Below, piece after piece: positions 52,362 through 63,680 of a DNA stretch of 64,000 nucleotides. The translations under genes were made by a program, and so were the position numbers. Under the pieces are notes generated by a model. It made no database searches and was not told the origin of the DNA. It saw only the letters and a list, made by a program, of their open reading frames with translations. The stretch comes from Circinella umbellata (taxonomy: Eukaryota; Mucoromycota; Mucoromycetes; Mucorales; Lichtheimiaceae). Numbering within the stretch: position 1 is the first letter of the stretch; each line of letters begins with the position of its first letter. The stretch is taken from NCBI GenBank assembly GCA_025093555.1, contig JAIWNF010000018.1:558001-622000 (forward strand). Direction: 5' to 3'.

Positions 52362-52864
52362 ATGTTTCACTATTTATTACTTTTGTTAACTTTCTTTATA
52401 TTACAAAGTCAAGCAGCCAATCCCATTTTATTTTGTAAATGCTTTTGTGGATCAAATAGTACCATCTTTGAACTACCCATGATGGATCCAAAACCTTGTG
52501 CAAACTGTACAAAACAGTTTTGTTTGGATAATGTAGAAGATGGCATGTGTGATGGCATTGCCGATGAAACTTGTCCTAGTAACGACTTTCGTACAAATTG
52601 TTTTGGTATGAGAATAATAATAAAAAACAAAACTAAAATGTATTCATTGGTTAGAAAAATACTTATTGTAATTGTTATTTATTAGCCCGTGACTCTGTTA
52701 AGGACGAATCGATTGTCTTTTTGTTTCTTATATTGACAGTGGGGTTACTCATTTCAGCTGCAGTAAAACCTCATTTTCAACAATGGCGTGAGGTAACTGA
52801 TAAAATAATACAGGAAGACATTTGTTGTCAAGGTAATGTGGTTATGGTACTAAAAAAAGTGTAA
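52362..52864 (+). CDS. Small Cys-rich secretory-pathway membrane protein
   Basis: Two exons, 52362-52605 and 52686-52864, about 140 aa. Residues 1-18 form a signal peptide (LLLLLTFFILQSQA). The lumenal/extracellular part carries at least nine cysteines in a patterned run: CKCFCGSN, then CANCTKQFCLD, MCDG, ETCPSND and TNCF. In exon 2 a charged RDSVKDESI leads into a membrane segment VFLFLILTVGLLISAAV, followed by a short cytoplasmic tail. This layout (signal, paired Cys motifs, RDSxKDE, one membrane span) matches a conserved uncharacterised fungal protein type that I recall but cannot name. The final 23 codons after QQWRE may be intron read-through: GTAACT follows that point, so the exact C-terminus is uncertain. 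Confidence 0.75.
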
Positions 52865-53270
52865 CATATATAATTTATGAAGGAACGGCGAATCAGAAAC
52901 GACTACACAGCAGTTGCAAGTCAGGAACGATAGATGTGCGGGCTAATAGCAGATAACCAATACTGTTAGAAAAGATACTTACTTCCATATTGTATATATT
53001 TATAAGTTTTCATAAAGTCCAGGAGAATTATGGAAACAGTTTGTGTGTAATAATAATTATAAAAACCACTATCTTATAAAATAGATATCAGATTATTGTG
53101 TATTACGAATTATTGGACGCAAAAAGTACTATATTTGTATATGATGAACTGACCAACAAAAAAAATCGATAAATACATGCTTTTTTTATTTACAAAAAGT
53201 CAATGAATGATAGTTTCTATTACATGTGATGATTAAAAAGGTATTTAAAGTACATTTTCTTTTAATAAAA
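52865..53270. other. Convergent 3' flank, no gene recognised
   Basis: AT-rich 3'UTR-type DNA between the small membrane protein and the RNA-binding protein gene, which ends at 53271. Nothing else seen. Confidence 0.6.
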
Positions 53271-56119
53271 TTATTGATCGCCAGATCTTCCACCTCTGAA
53301 TCCGCCACGACCTCCACCCCTGGGTCCACCTCTGGATCCACCTCTGAATCCACCTCTGCTATCCCCACGGAAACCGCCACGAGATCCACCTCTGAATCCG
53401 CCGCGAGATCCGCCGCGAGATCCGCCGCGAGATCCGCCTCTGCTTTCACCACGGAAACCGCCACGAGATTCGCCTCTGAATCCGCCGCGAGATCCGCCTC
53501 TGCTTTCACCACGGAAACCGCCGCGAGATCCACCTCTGAAACCGCCGCGAGATCCGCCTCTGCTTTCGCCACGGAAACCGCCACGAGATTCACCTCTGAA
53601 TCCGCCGCGCGATCCACCTCTACTTTCGCCACGGAAACCGCCACGACTGCCACGATCGCCACCGCGAGATCCACCTCGGAATCCACCACGAGATTCGCCA
53701 CGGTCCTGGTTTCTTCCTGACGAATTGAATTTGTTATCCCTGTCGCTTTTATCTTCTTTTTCACCTGATGATGATTTTGCTGATACTCGTGCAGCAGCTC
53801 TTTCAGCGGCCCTTCCTTTTCGTTTCTCAACAACATCCTTATTCTCGATGGAAAATTCCACAATTAATCGTCGTTTACTATCTTCGCCTTCGAATAACTC
53901 TGGGTTATTGTTGAGGTATCGTAATGCAGCCAATGCATGTGAATGCGTCATATATTCCAAGAAACCATAACCTTTACTACGCAACTTTTGAGTGGCACTA
54001 TCGACACGATCTTTGCTTCGAACAATTTTCGCTTGCTTGATACGTGGTAAGAAATGCCAACCTTCTTCCTTTTCTTCAGCTGTCAAATCTGTTCGCAAAC
54101 GTCTTTTTACTTGTTCCTTGAATTTTGTGATACATTCACGACCCAATTTTCGTAATCCAACATCATCGATAGAAATAGGCAAGTTACGGATAGATAAACG
54201 TGTTTTACTAATAAATAATGCAGGATCACTATTCAAAAGTCGTTTACGCATAGCAAATGCCATTTGTCGTTTCTGTAATTCAGCTGGTGTCATATGTGCA
54301 GCAGCCGGTGTGTCAGGGAATACAACACCTTCATGCATCAAGTACAAGTGACGTGTATCTTCTTTACGTCGAATCGCAGCTTTTTCTTCTTTTAATTTGG
54401 ATGCTTCACCTCGTTGGACAGCACGAGTGACATCCAAAACACGACCATCCAATGTAAACTTTAATCCCAAACCACTACCGGAATCGGGAGTCAAGATACT
54501 GTCATAAACAAGACCCTTTTTCTTCTTTTCACGCTTGGACATGAGAACGTCAGTATCGTCTTCGTCTTCATCAGCATCACGAAGTGACATCTTTTTAAAG
54601 TCTTCAGCTTCTGCCAAAATTTTATCTGCATCTTCCTTGTTTCTCATCAACACAAAACCATTGCCACGCGACAAGCCAGAACCTTTGTTCTTGGTAATAC
54701 GAGCATATACAACAGGACCCCATTGCTTAAAACTAAAATTCGAATAGAAATATATGTATACGTTAGAATCATTATATACTATGTTTCACTTTAAAATAGA
54801 TTAAACAAATTGAATATGTATCAGCTTACAGTTCCTTGAGGTCTTGTTCAGTAGATTCGAATAATAAATTACGGACGAATAAAGTGGCACCTTCAGATGC
54901 ATCAGGAAGTCGTTTCTTTTCTGACTTGGTTTCCTTTTGTTCAGCTTCTCTCATCTCCACATCTTCGTCAGCATCTTCCATTTCTTCATCAGATCTTTCT
55001 TCGCCATCTTCGCTATCGACTTGGGCAAAATTGATTTTCTCGTCAATTTCATCGACTTCTGAATCATCGTCGTCGCTGTCGTCTTCTTCGTCATCATTAT
55101 CACTGGATTCTGATTCTTCCTCATCATCTTCGTCACCTTGATTAGCGGCAGTTAATGCTGTATCAGCCTCATCATCATCCTCATCCTCATCGTTGCTACT
55201 GTCACTGGATGAATCGTCATCATCTGATTCTTCACTGCTGCTACTGCTACTGCTACTGCTACTGGAATCGCTTGATGTGTCTTCTTTTTTTTCTGCTCCC
55301 TCGGTATTAGCTTCAGCTTGCTCTACTTGATTGAACCGATCCTTGGATAGTGACCAATCGACAGCAATTGTACGACCGTGATGTTCTGAAGCGTTTAATT
55401 TAGCGATTGCCTATATCATTCAAAAGTGTTAATATCATTATTAACGAAATATCAGTCCCTATTACTCCTCTCCCGTAATTATTACTTACAGTTTCAGCAT
55501 TTTTAACATTCTTAAATTGAACAAATGCAAAACCACGAAGAGGACCACCGGGAAACTTGCGAGGTAATCGTACTTCTGTTACTTGACCATACTTTCCAAA
55601 AATTCCTTCCAAATCCTTTTCCTCATATTTCCAAGGTAAGTTACGAACAATTAAACGAGCCGCCTTATTAATACCCGTCTTATTAATTCGCGGACGTTTT
55701 GTTTCTTGTTCTTTTTGTTCTTTTTGTTCTTCAGTTTGATCAGAAGGTGCAGATCGTTTCCCCCCAATGGATTTACGTTGAGCAAATTCCATTGTTAATG
55801 GTCGTTTACCCTTGAACTTGACAGTTTTTAACTTTTCCAAAGCTTCTTTGGCATCTTCAGGAACAGCAAAATGAACATAACCAACACCTTTATTACGAAA
55901 AGCAGAATCGTCCTCTTTGAGTTTGCCTTTAGATTTATCGGCAACGACAAAACAATTACGAACAGGACCAATTTCACCAAAAAATTCTTCGAGATCTTTA
56001 CTGGTCGCTGTTGGTGGGATCTTTCCAACAAATATAGTGGAAATAGCCGTAGAAGAGGCAGGGATTTTTACTGTCTTTTTTGGAGCAGGAGTGTCTACTG
56101 TTGTTTCGTTTTCGGACAT
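53271..56119 (-). CDS. Nop4/Nop77 (RBM28-like) four-RRM ribosome biogenesis protein with RGG tail
   Basis: Nucleolar factor of the Nop4/RBM28 type, needed for 60S subunit maturation. Exons on the minus strand: 55490-56119, 54830-55410, 53271-54732; about 890 aa in phase. Four RRMs: RRM1 about 28-112 ([29 protein letters not shown]), RRM2 about 158-235 ([31 protein letters not shown]), RRM3 about 385-465 across exons 2/3 ([29 protein letters not shown]), RRM4 about 585-690 ([36 protein letters not shown]). Between RRM2 and RRM3 lies a long Asp/Glu/Ser-rich acidic region. After RRM4 come a basic linker and about 130 residues of RGG/GGFRG repeats (about 750-890), which yeast Nop4 as I know it lacks. 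The four-RRM/acidic layout supports Nop4; the tail is the departure. Confidence 0.88.
53283..53715 (-). repeat. RGG-box repeat array ([14 protein letters not shown] units)
   Basis: Tandem copies of short units such as [14 protein letters not shown] and [10 protein letters not shown] in coding sequence, with near-identical nucleotide blocks (CCACGAGATCCACCTCTGAA types). They make the opposite strand open for 164 codons as a Ser/Thr/Ala repeat, which I regard as a shadow. Arg-methylation and RNA binding are the usual roles of such boxes. Confidence 0.9.
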
Positions 56120-56330
56120 GGTCAATCCAGCACAAAAAAAAAAATTAAGAGTGAATATAAAAAATAAAAAACTTGTTGGAGTGGTAACTTTAAATCCGCA
56201 TAAAGAATTGGGATTCAATATCAAAATTATTGGGAAATGGTGGCTTGGTTTTGAATTGCTATTTCTCACTGCTTTAGTTGCATAAAAATTCAATTCATGT
56301 GAACTACAAAACATATTTCACTGTATCATA

Positions 56331-56396
<66 letters not shown>

Positions 56397-57675
56397 GCTG
56401 TATTTATGTATACATAGAGATATATTTTTTGATTGCCAATTTATACTTATTTAAATCCTCTTTGTCGGACATAATATGCATAAGTTGCATATTAGCATCC
56501 GATGTATTAATTTATTTGGTCGCCTTAGGTAGTGCTCATCTCCAAAACATCAGTCTATGACACGGCCTTTGTAACGATGAAAATATTAAAAGAGAGTTAT
56601 ATGGGTTATTAGCGTAAAGTACTTTGACAATATTATATGTCCTTTTAAGAAGCGTTTAATTAAATGAATTAAGATATGTCTTTGCAGCTGTGTCGGGTGA
56701 ATACACCCTAAATTGCATATTTCCTAGAATAGTAGAATGAATCACCGTATCAACAACACTCTTTAAATTTTTATAGTATTTGTGGCATTATTATTGTGAA
56801 ACCATGAAAATCCAAGCCTCTCTAAGTCTGCCATATAAAGTAATACGTTTATATAAACAGTCGGGCGGACCATGTTTATTTTCGGATACATATATACTGT
56901 TGTCAATTAAAAGGTATTGTTATTTTAAGCTGGATAAAAGTAAGAGCAAAAAACAAGGTCTCATTGTTTAATAATAATAATAATAATATGCAGATCCTGT
57001 TTTTTGAGCTTTTATAGACATATTTTATTATTATTATAATTACTTAACGATACAATTATAACTTTTGACATTTTTAAATTAATTATAACCAACTATTTCT
57101 TCTTGTTTTAGACTGAGAAAATAAACATTTCAGGCACACACACACTTACTTTATTATAGAATTGTAAGTGAAAAAAAAATGATAAAAAAAGAAACAAGAA
57201 ATAATTTACTTTTCTTAGTTTCTCGTACGACATTACAAGATCATCGTGTAAAACAGTTCCGGGCTTTCTTTCAATAGTAGTCGTTTCAATTATTACAAAT
57301 AATAATGATAATCATTATTTCAACCGATCTCCTTTTGCTGATAATAAAGATCCATCGATGATTTCCGACCCAAAAAAAAAATCGGATGTAAAATATGTTT
57401 TTAATATCGAAAAGAAAGGAGAAGTAAGGCGTTCTTTTTCTTCTTTTGCATATCTTATGGTTGGATATTAATATAAAGTTCTACAAATTAGAAAACGAGG
57501 AGCAGGAAACTAATTATATTCGGCAGCAAGGTGCTGAGAAAGTAGCGGGAAAGGGAGTTTATGTAGTTCGGATTACTTTCCATTACTTTTTTTCTCTCTC
57601 TTTCCTTTTTTTTATTCTCCATATATTATACCTCTTTTATTTTTTTTTTATTTTTACCCCGTTCATTGTTGAGCA
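56120..57675. promoter_or_regulatory. Divergent region between Nop4-like and TBC genes
   Basis: Contains a long (TC)n(AC)n tract at 56337-56396, AT-rich DNA, an ATG-led 32-codon frame at 57179 (IKKETRNN...) with no continuation, and a strongly pyrimidine-rich leader at 57586-57665 right before the TBC-protein ATG. Both promoters must lie here. No additional gene is supported. Confidence 0.5.
56337..56396. repeat. Compound (TC)21(AC)9 microsatellite
   Basis: Uninterrupted TC dinucleotides from 56337 to 56378 pass directly into AC dinucleotides ending at 56396, about 220 bp upstream of the Nop4-like start codon. Confidence 0.95.
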
Positions 57676-60498
57676 ATGAGTACTTCCATCATCGCACCTA
57701 CTCCATTAAGTCACGATGAATTTTCATCAGTTTCATTGAATAATAGAAATAATAAAGAAGATAATGATAATAATAAAACTACTCACCACGGTGATGACTT
57801 GGAAACCGATTCACTTAGCTCCCAAGGATACACTACTTCTGACACCACAGACGAAATGACACGTTCTGAAGATAATACTCGTATTTCACAAGATACTGTC
57901 AAAGAAGGTAAAGATAATGAGGCTCAGTGCATAAAAAAGGGAGTGTTGCCTAACACAATAAAATTATATACAGTATCAGAAGACCCACAACAACAAACTC
58001 TACAACCAAGACGAAAAAGTGTCGCAGAAACAGTTAGTAGCAATAAAACTCGTGATACAGATAGTTTTATTAGTACCAATAGCGGAACAAGTAGTAGCAG
58101 TGATGATGATGACCAAGGAGAACATCAATCTTTTACACCAGTAGGAGAAGAAGATGATGATTATGAATACGATCCACCGACAACAAGCACTACGTTGAAT
58201 GACAGCTTATTTAATGAAATATCTTTACAAGATGCTGCTGATAAGAAACAAGGACAAGAAGTACAACAGAAAGAAGAATCAACACCAGGTGTTGCTATAA
58301 CAACAAATGATACCATTATTCCACCTACGACTACGACTATTATGACTACGACTACTACCCCTATCACCAAAAAGGAACCAAACCCCACCAGTTCACCTTT
58401 ACAACCAGTTAACACTAAAGAAGTGACAACGACGAAAACATCAACATTAGAAACAGTACCAGAAAAAGCCCCATTACCAATCACCACTAAACAGCCTCAT
58501 TCCCAAAAACCCGAACCAATAAATACTTCCAAAAGTGGATTATTTGGTTTATGGTCAACGATCAAAAGTGCAGGAAGCCGGCCGTCTGATCCACAGCAAG
58601 ATACCCCACTGGTTGTTGAACACCGTACTACTTTATCCGCTGAAGAACGGAAAAAAAGAGTTTTACAACGTCGAAGTGTATCACAACCTATGCTTGGACA
58701 AGAGAATGCTATTTTGCGACAAATGGAACAATTGAATGTAGAAAATACAAACGATCCTAAAGTTCGCATGTTAACGAGTATGAAACGAAAGTCGATTCGA
58801 CAAAGTCTTGTGAATCAAAACAAAAACGTTCGAGATAATTTTGATTGGGGTAAAAACAAAAAAAAAAGACAAAAGAACGAATTAGTATATGTATATATAT
58901 ATAAAGTGGACAAAATGTGAAACTCAATGCAAAATATTATATATGATAATTATGGTAGATTTTTGGGCTGGTTTATTATGTGATTATGAACAAACAAGGA
59001 GAAGTAGAAAATTCTTACTTCATAATGTCGAATTAGGTATCCCACCCTCCATTCGTGGTATGGTTTGGCAAATGCTTTCAGAATCCAAGAACCATGAATT
59101 ACAAAGCAAGTACATTGAACTATTAAACACACCGAGCGCTTATGAAAAAATGATTCAGCGAGATCTCGCAAGAACTTTCCCTGGTCATAAGTTTTTCAAA
59201 GAACGAGATGGTGTTGGTCAAGAAGGTCTTTATAATGTCGTTAGAGCTTATAGTGTTCATGACCAAGAAGTTGGTTATTGTCAAGGCTTAGCATTTGTTG
59301 TTGGACCTTTATTACTTAATGTAAGGAGAATAAATGAATGTATTTTGGTATCATAGCTGTAATCCAACACATAGACTAATAATAAACATTTTTTGTTCCA
59401 TTCTCGAATCATAATAACTATTATAATAACTTAGATGCCAGATGATGAAGCATTTTGTGTCTTGGTGAAACTTATGGATAATTATGGATTACGAGGTCAT
59501 TTTACACCGGATATGGAGGGACTTCATTTACGATTATATCAATTTGATGCTCTTGTTGAAGAATATTTACCTCATGTTGCACGACATTTACAGCAGCAAG
59601 GTATTGGATCAACAATGTATGCATCACAATGGTTCATGACATTATTTGCATATAAATTTCCACTTGAACTGGTTTTCCGCATCTACGATTTAATTTTGAC
59701 GGAAGGAGTTCGGTCCATATTCCAATTCGCTATTGCTGTACTTAAACGAAATGAAACTGCCATTCTGGGTTTAGACTTTGAACATCTACTCAACTTTTTA
59801 AAAAATGGGTTATTTGAAGAATATAAGGTAAAAGTTATAAAATAAGGAATGTTTAGAATATATGCACTCAGTGTGTCGTGTAACCATAAATTCTTAAATG
59901 ACACTCAAAAAGATAATAATTAATCAAAATATATGTACTTTTTTTCTTTATTTATTATTAGGATGATGATCGACAGTTAGTTGCTGATGCATGTTCATTC
60001 GATATCACCTTAAAACGACTCCTTCAATTGGAAAAGGAACATAAGCAACAACAAGCTAAAGAAGTAGCCGATGCACGAACATTAGAACAATTACAAAAGA
60101 GCAATATTGAGCTACGTGATCAAGTCAAACATCTTGAAACAACTTCACTCACTGTAGAACAAGAACGTAAAGATATATGTGTCCAATTGAGCAAGAGTCA
60201 AGCTGACTTATCCCATGCTTATGATGAACAATCTTCACTTAATGATTTAGTCGGATTATTGCGTGATGAAGTTAAACTATTACCCCGTAGAATCGAACTA
60301 CAGTGTGGTGGATCCGAATTCGAAGAATTATGTACAGAAAATGCTAAACTGGTGGAAAAGAATTCTGTTTTGGAAGATCAGTTAGCAAACCTTGAAACAT
60401 TAGTGATTGATATAAAGATGCGATATGCTCAAAGCGAAAATGAACGAGGAGAGTTACAACAAAAACTGAATGAAATGAAAAGATTAATGGGGATGTAA
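57676..60498 (+). CDS. TBC-domain Rab GTPase-activating protein (Gyp5-like)
   Basis: Stimulates GTP hydrolysis on Rab GTPases; the Gyp5/Gyl1 type acts on Sec4/Ypt1-class Rabs in secretion. Exons: 57676-58849, 58959-59320, 59435-59827, 59962-60498; about 821 aa, phases consistent. Residues 1-380 are Ser/Thr/Asp-rich and unstructured. The TBC domain covers about 405-625: GIPPSIRGMVWQML, the arginine finger in IQRDLARTFPGHKFF, the glutamine finger in VGYCQGLAFVVGPLL, then FCVLVKLMDNYGLRGHF, SQWFMTLFAYKFPLELVFRIYDLI. Both catalytic fingers are intact. The C-terminal 170 residues are a coiled coil (LEKEHKQQQAKEVADARTLEQLQKSN..., VEQERKDICVQLSKSQADL). TBC followed by coiled coil with a long disordered N-terminus is the Gyp5/EVI5 layout. 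Rab specificity is inferred. Confidence 0.93.
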
Positions 60499-63404
60499 AA
60501 CAAAGAAAAAAAATTAAATTAAAAATAATCTCTTTTATTTTTTGTAATAACATAATTATTCTATTTGTAGATTTTTTATTTATTTTCACTCATTTTCGTA
60601 ACTTTAACATTATCTATATATTCCACTACTCCTTCTAACCCTACATTCTCATTTATCATATTCTCCTTCGATACGCATAAATACTCCCACATATATCTTT
60701 TTTGGTTGTGAGAGTCAACTCACACAACATTTACATATATAACTTTTATACTACATATGATCATTTATTCCTCATTATTTCTCCTCGTTCTTCTTTTTTT
60801 TCATTTTGTTTTAACTAAATTAAATACTACTACTTATCTTTCATTCTTTTATATCTTTATTTAAAACGAATTATGGTGTTGGAAATAATTTATTAACTCA
60901 ACCCAATAGGGTACCGAACTTAAAGTTCTAGGTTTAAGATATCCTAGTTTGATTATCATATATGATATAAAGGTAAGTAATTACTTTTTTCGTATCAATA
61001 TATCCAAAATTTTATTGTTATTATAATTACTAAATAATAAATAATTTATGTATTACAATATAATATATAGTAGGATTAGACATATAATTAAATAAGTTGA
61101 AAAAGGAGTTTATATAAGTGCGCACCTAGGATTGTACGATTGTACGTAAAATATTATTAGTGGTTTAAATACTAATGTACGTGATAAATTTTGTATATAC
61201 TACGTAATATAATAAGTGTAAGCAAATAAAAGTATACAGTAAAATTGCAACGTACGTATTGATTTTGCTATAAAAAAGCAATAATAATAATAATAGAATG
61301 ATGTGTGTGTGTGTGTGTGTGTGATAAAAAGGATAAGCAAGAGTCGTTGATACGTATTGATGTTTTGTAATTCGATGGATGACCTTTCGAACGGTATGAT
61401 TATTCTTGTCGAGATTCATAAAGTATGCTGATATATACTTTTGTATTTTGGTTCCTGTCATTATCGCTCTTGATATTGCATATAAGCGTAGACCATAGTA
61501 TGTATCCTTTTCTTGCTTACGGTGTAACTATGAATGTAAAGAGTAGGAAAATCACTGCATACGTACTTCTCAGCATAAAAGTGTACTCCAGTAAATAAAA
61601 GCATGTTTCTGTAGAAGACTGTAATCACTAAAAGAGATAAACTATAAAACCCAATACGCAGGTAAAAAAAAAGCAATATGCATAAACAACGGTATTGAAA
61701 TACACATCCAATCGGGATTTGTTTATATATCCCAAGACACCATAAAAGTCTGCTTTAGTTAGTATAGCATTTCGTGTAACCTTTAGAAGGTATACATGAA
61801 ATAATATAAACAAAATAAAAAAAAGGAATATTGAATACCTGTATTTCTCTTTATTGTTTTCGAACTTTATAACATTACCATCTACCATATGATTGTTAAT
61901 CGATATGCATATTAGCAGAGTATTAAGAATAAAAGAAAAATAGTTTGTTGATCCTGAAGTGCGTTGACCGCATGGTTAAATATGTAAACATCGGACAAAA
62001 GATAATCAGTTGCTCTCATGTATGATATGTGCCCCTCGAGAATAACTCTTTTATAGCTGACTTTATTCTTTTTAAGCTTTAAATAAGTCGTGTACGTATA
62101 CTTCTTTTTTTTTCTCTTTCCTTTCTCTTTGTTGAAAAATAACAAAAGAGCGAAATGCTTGCTGCATACGTGACCTCTCTGCCGAAATTTTCAGCAAGCT
62201 CTGTGGTGGTGAGCGTTTTGCACTTATCCTTTTGTTTTGAAGTAAACACAAACCGAAAGCTCTATTGTACTTGTATTGTTGCTTTGTACATAACAGAGTA
62301 TTTGGGAAGATATCTCGACCCCCTTTTATAATGATGGTACTTTTTTTAAAAAAATAAAAAAAAAAATTCTACGTATAGTGTTTCATTCTGTTCATTTTAT
62401 TTTATTGTATCCACGTTGTTGACTTGTAATATTATCGATAGTGGAAGTTTTTTGTTCGACAAAAAGCGCGTAATCATTATCATTTATAGTCCAAAAATAA
62501 AATATTTTGTGAACTTTGGTGTCAACTGATAGAAAATGTGTTTTATGGGATAAGCAAAGCAAAAGTGTCTTTTGGAATCATTTTGTGGTCGTGTATTTTT
62601 TTAAGGCGAATACTTGGTATTAATGATGAAAAAACATTACTAATTATTGGATATTTTTAATAATATCAAGAAACATTAATAATTATTATAGTTCTTAAAT
62701 ATTATTAAACATTATAGTAAATAGTATAAACAGGATCGAATTGATCAAATACTTTTAGCTTAGCTTCTTATCTTTACATTTTTTAAATAAAATACTTTTA
62801 TATCCACTTTTTCGGTAATTAATCCAACTCATATTTCCAAGTGAAATTTCTCTTTTGTGGTTTGGCATAATATAAGTCCAAAAATAAGCCCCCACAATCA
62901 ATCAAATTATTATTTTTCTTTATAAGAACTTAAGTCTTAGCCCCTTTCTTCCTTTTGAGTGATAATTAAAAATTATTTAACTCAACATCTTTTAAGTCTA
63001 ATATTTTGGTTATCCCAACCTAAATCGCAAACCATCATTAAAACCCCCCAACTCGTAACAATAAACATTATAAAATAGGCACGTAGCTTCTAGATATTCA
63101 ATTTTATAGCTCCTCTACGTACATGCTACTATAAATATAGATATAATATGACATGTAAATAAAATAATACAAGTACAGTCAGCTGACAACGTATAAATTA
63201 AAAAACCATTCAAATCTGATAATAATATATATCAATGAAGCAACTGCAATTTCAGAACAAAAGCAATATCAATCGAAAATAAAGAATAGTGCTAGGCTAT
63301 AGAAGACGGGGGATTTTAGACTAGTACTGTATTCACTTTAGAGAAGACGAAAAAAACATAATTCTTAAAAGTACGTACAGTAACATTCTATATGATACTG
63401 TCCA
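60499..63404. other. 2.9 kb gene-poor region up to the retroelement
   Basis: Starts with T/C-rich 3'UTR-type sequence after the TBC gene. The rest is AT-rich with a (TG)n tract at 61302-61322. Minus-strand open frames (61165-61461, 61461-61676, 61628-61888) are hydrophobic, AT-driven and lack family features. No gene is supported; part may be older retroelement flank. Confidence 0.5.
61302..61322. repeat. (TG)n microsatellite
   Basis: About ten TG dinucleotides following an (AAT)n-like stretch at 61280-61295. Confidence 0.9.
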
Positions 63405-63461
63405 GTAACGACGACATAGGAAGTCGTCTAAACATTACACGACAAAGGGGACCTTGGCTGT
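63405..63461 (+). repeat. Inverted repeat arm A of the retroelement
   Basis: Begins GTAACGACGACATAGG and ends GGGGACCTTGGCTGT. It contains GACGAC and GTCGTC separated by seven bases (63411-63429 approximately), a small palindrome. Pairs with arm B at 63623-63680. Confidence 0.9.
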
Positions 63462-63622
63462 GGATCAATTCTTTCTTTATTTAAAATCGAAACATTATAC
63501 TACTGAGAATTAATTATGAAATAATAAAAGAAAATATTGTCTAAGTCTATAATCTCTATCTTCTTGAATGAGAAAGTAATAAATAAATAAAATAAATAAA
63601 ATAAAGCGGAGGGAGGGTGGGG

Positions 63623-63680
63623 ACAGCCAAGGTCCCCTTTGTCGTGTAATGTTGTAGACGACTTCCTATGTCGTCGTTAC
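63623..63680 (-). repeat. Inverted repeat arm B of the retroelement
   Basis: Reverse complement of arm A (ACAGCCAAGGTCCCC ... GTCGTCGTTAC), with one extra base in the GTTGTAGAC region. Its outer end abuts the stop codon of the recombinase gene. Confidence 0.9.

Noticed and set aside
53226..53720. 164-codon plus-strand open frame rich in Ser/Thr/Ala repeats
   Set aside because: It lies exactly opposite the RGG-repeat coding end of the Nop4-like gene; repeated GGX codons keep the complement free of stops. Shadow, not a gene.
58161..58769. Minus-strand frames opposite the N-terminal part of the TBC protein
   Set aside because: Valine-rich complements of Thr/Asp-rich coding repeats; no independent signal.
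60895..60965. Sequence around GGTACCGAACTTAAAGTTCTAGGTTT considered as a tRNA
   Set aside because: No acceptor stem pairing and no T-arm consensus; left unannotated.
61165..62145. Series of minus-strand hydrophobic open frames
   Set aside because: Phe/Tyr/Ile/Lys-driven by AT content, overlapping each other, no splice-linked continuity or domain.
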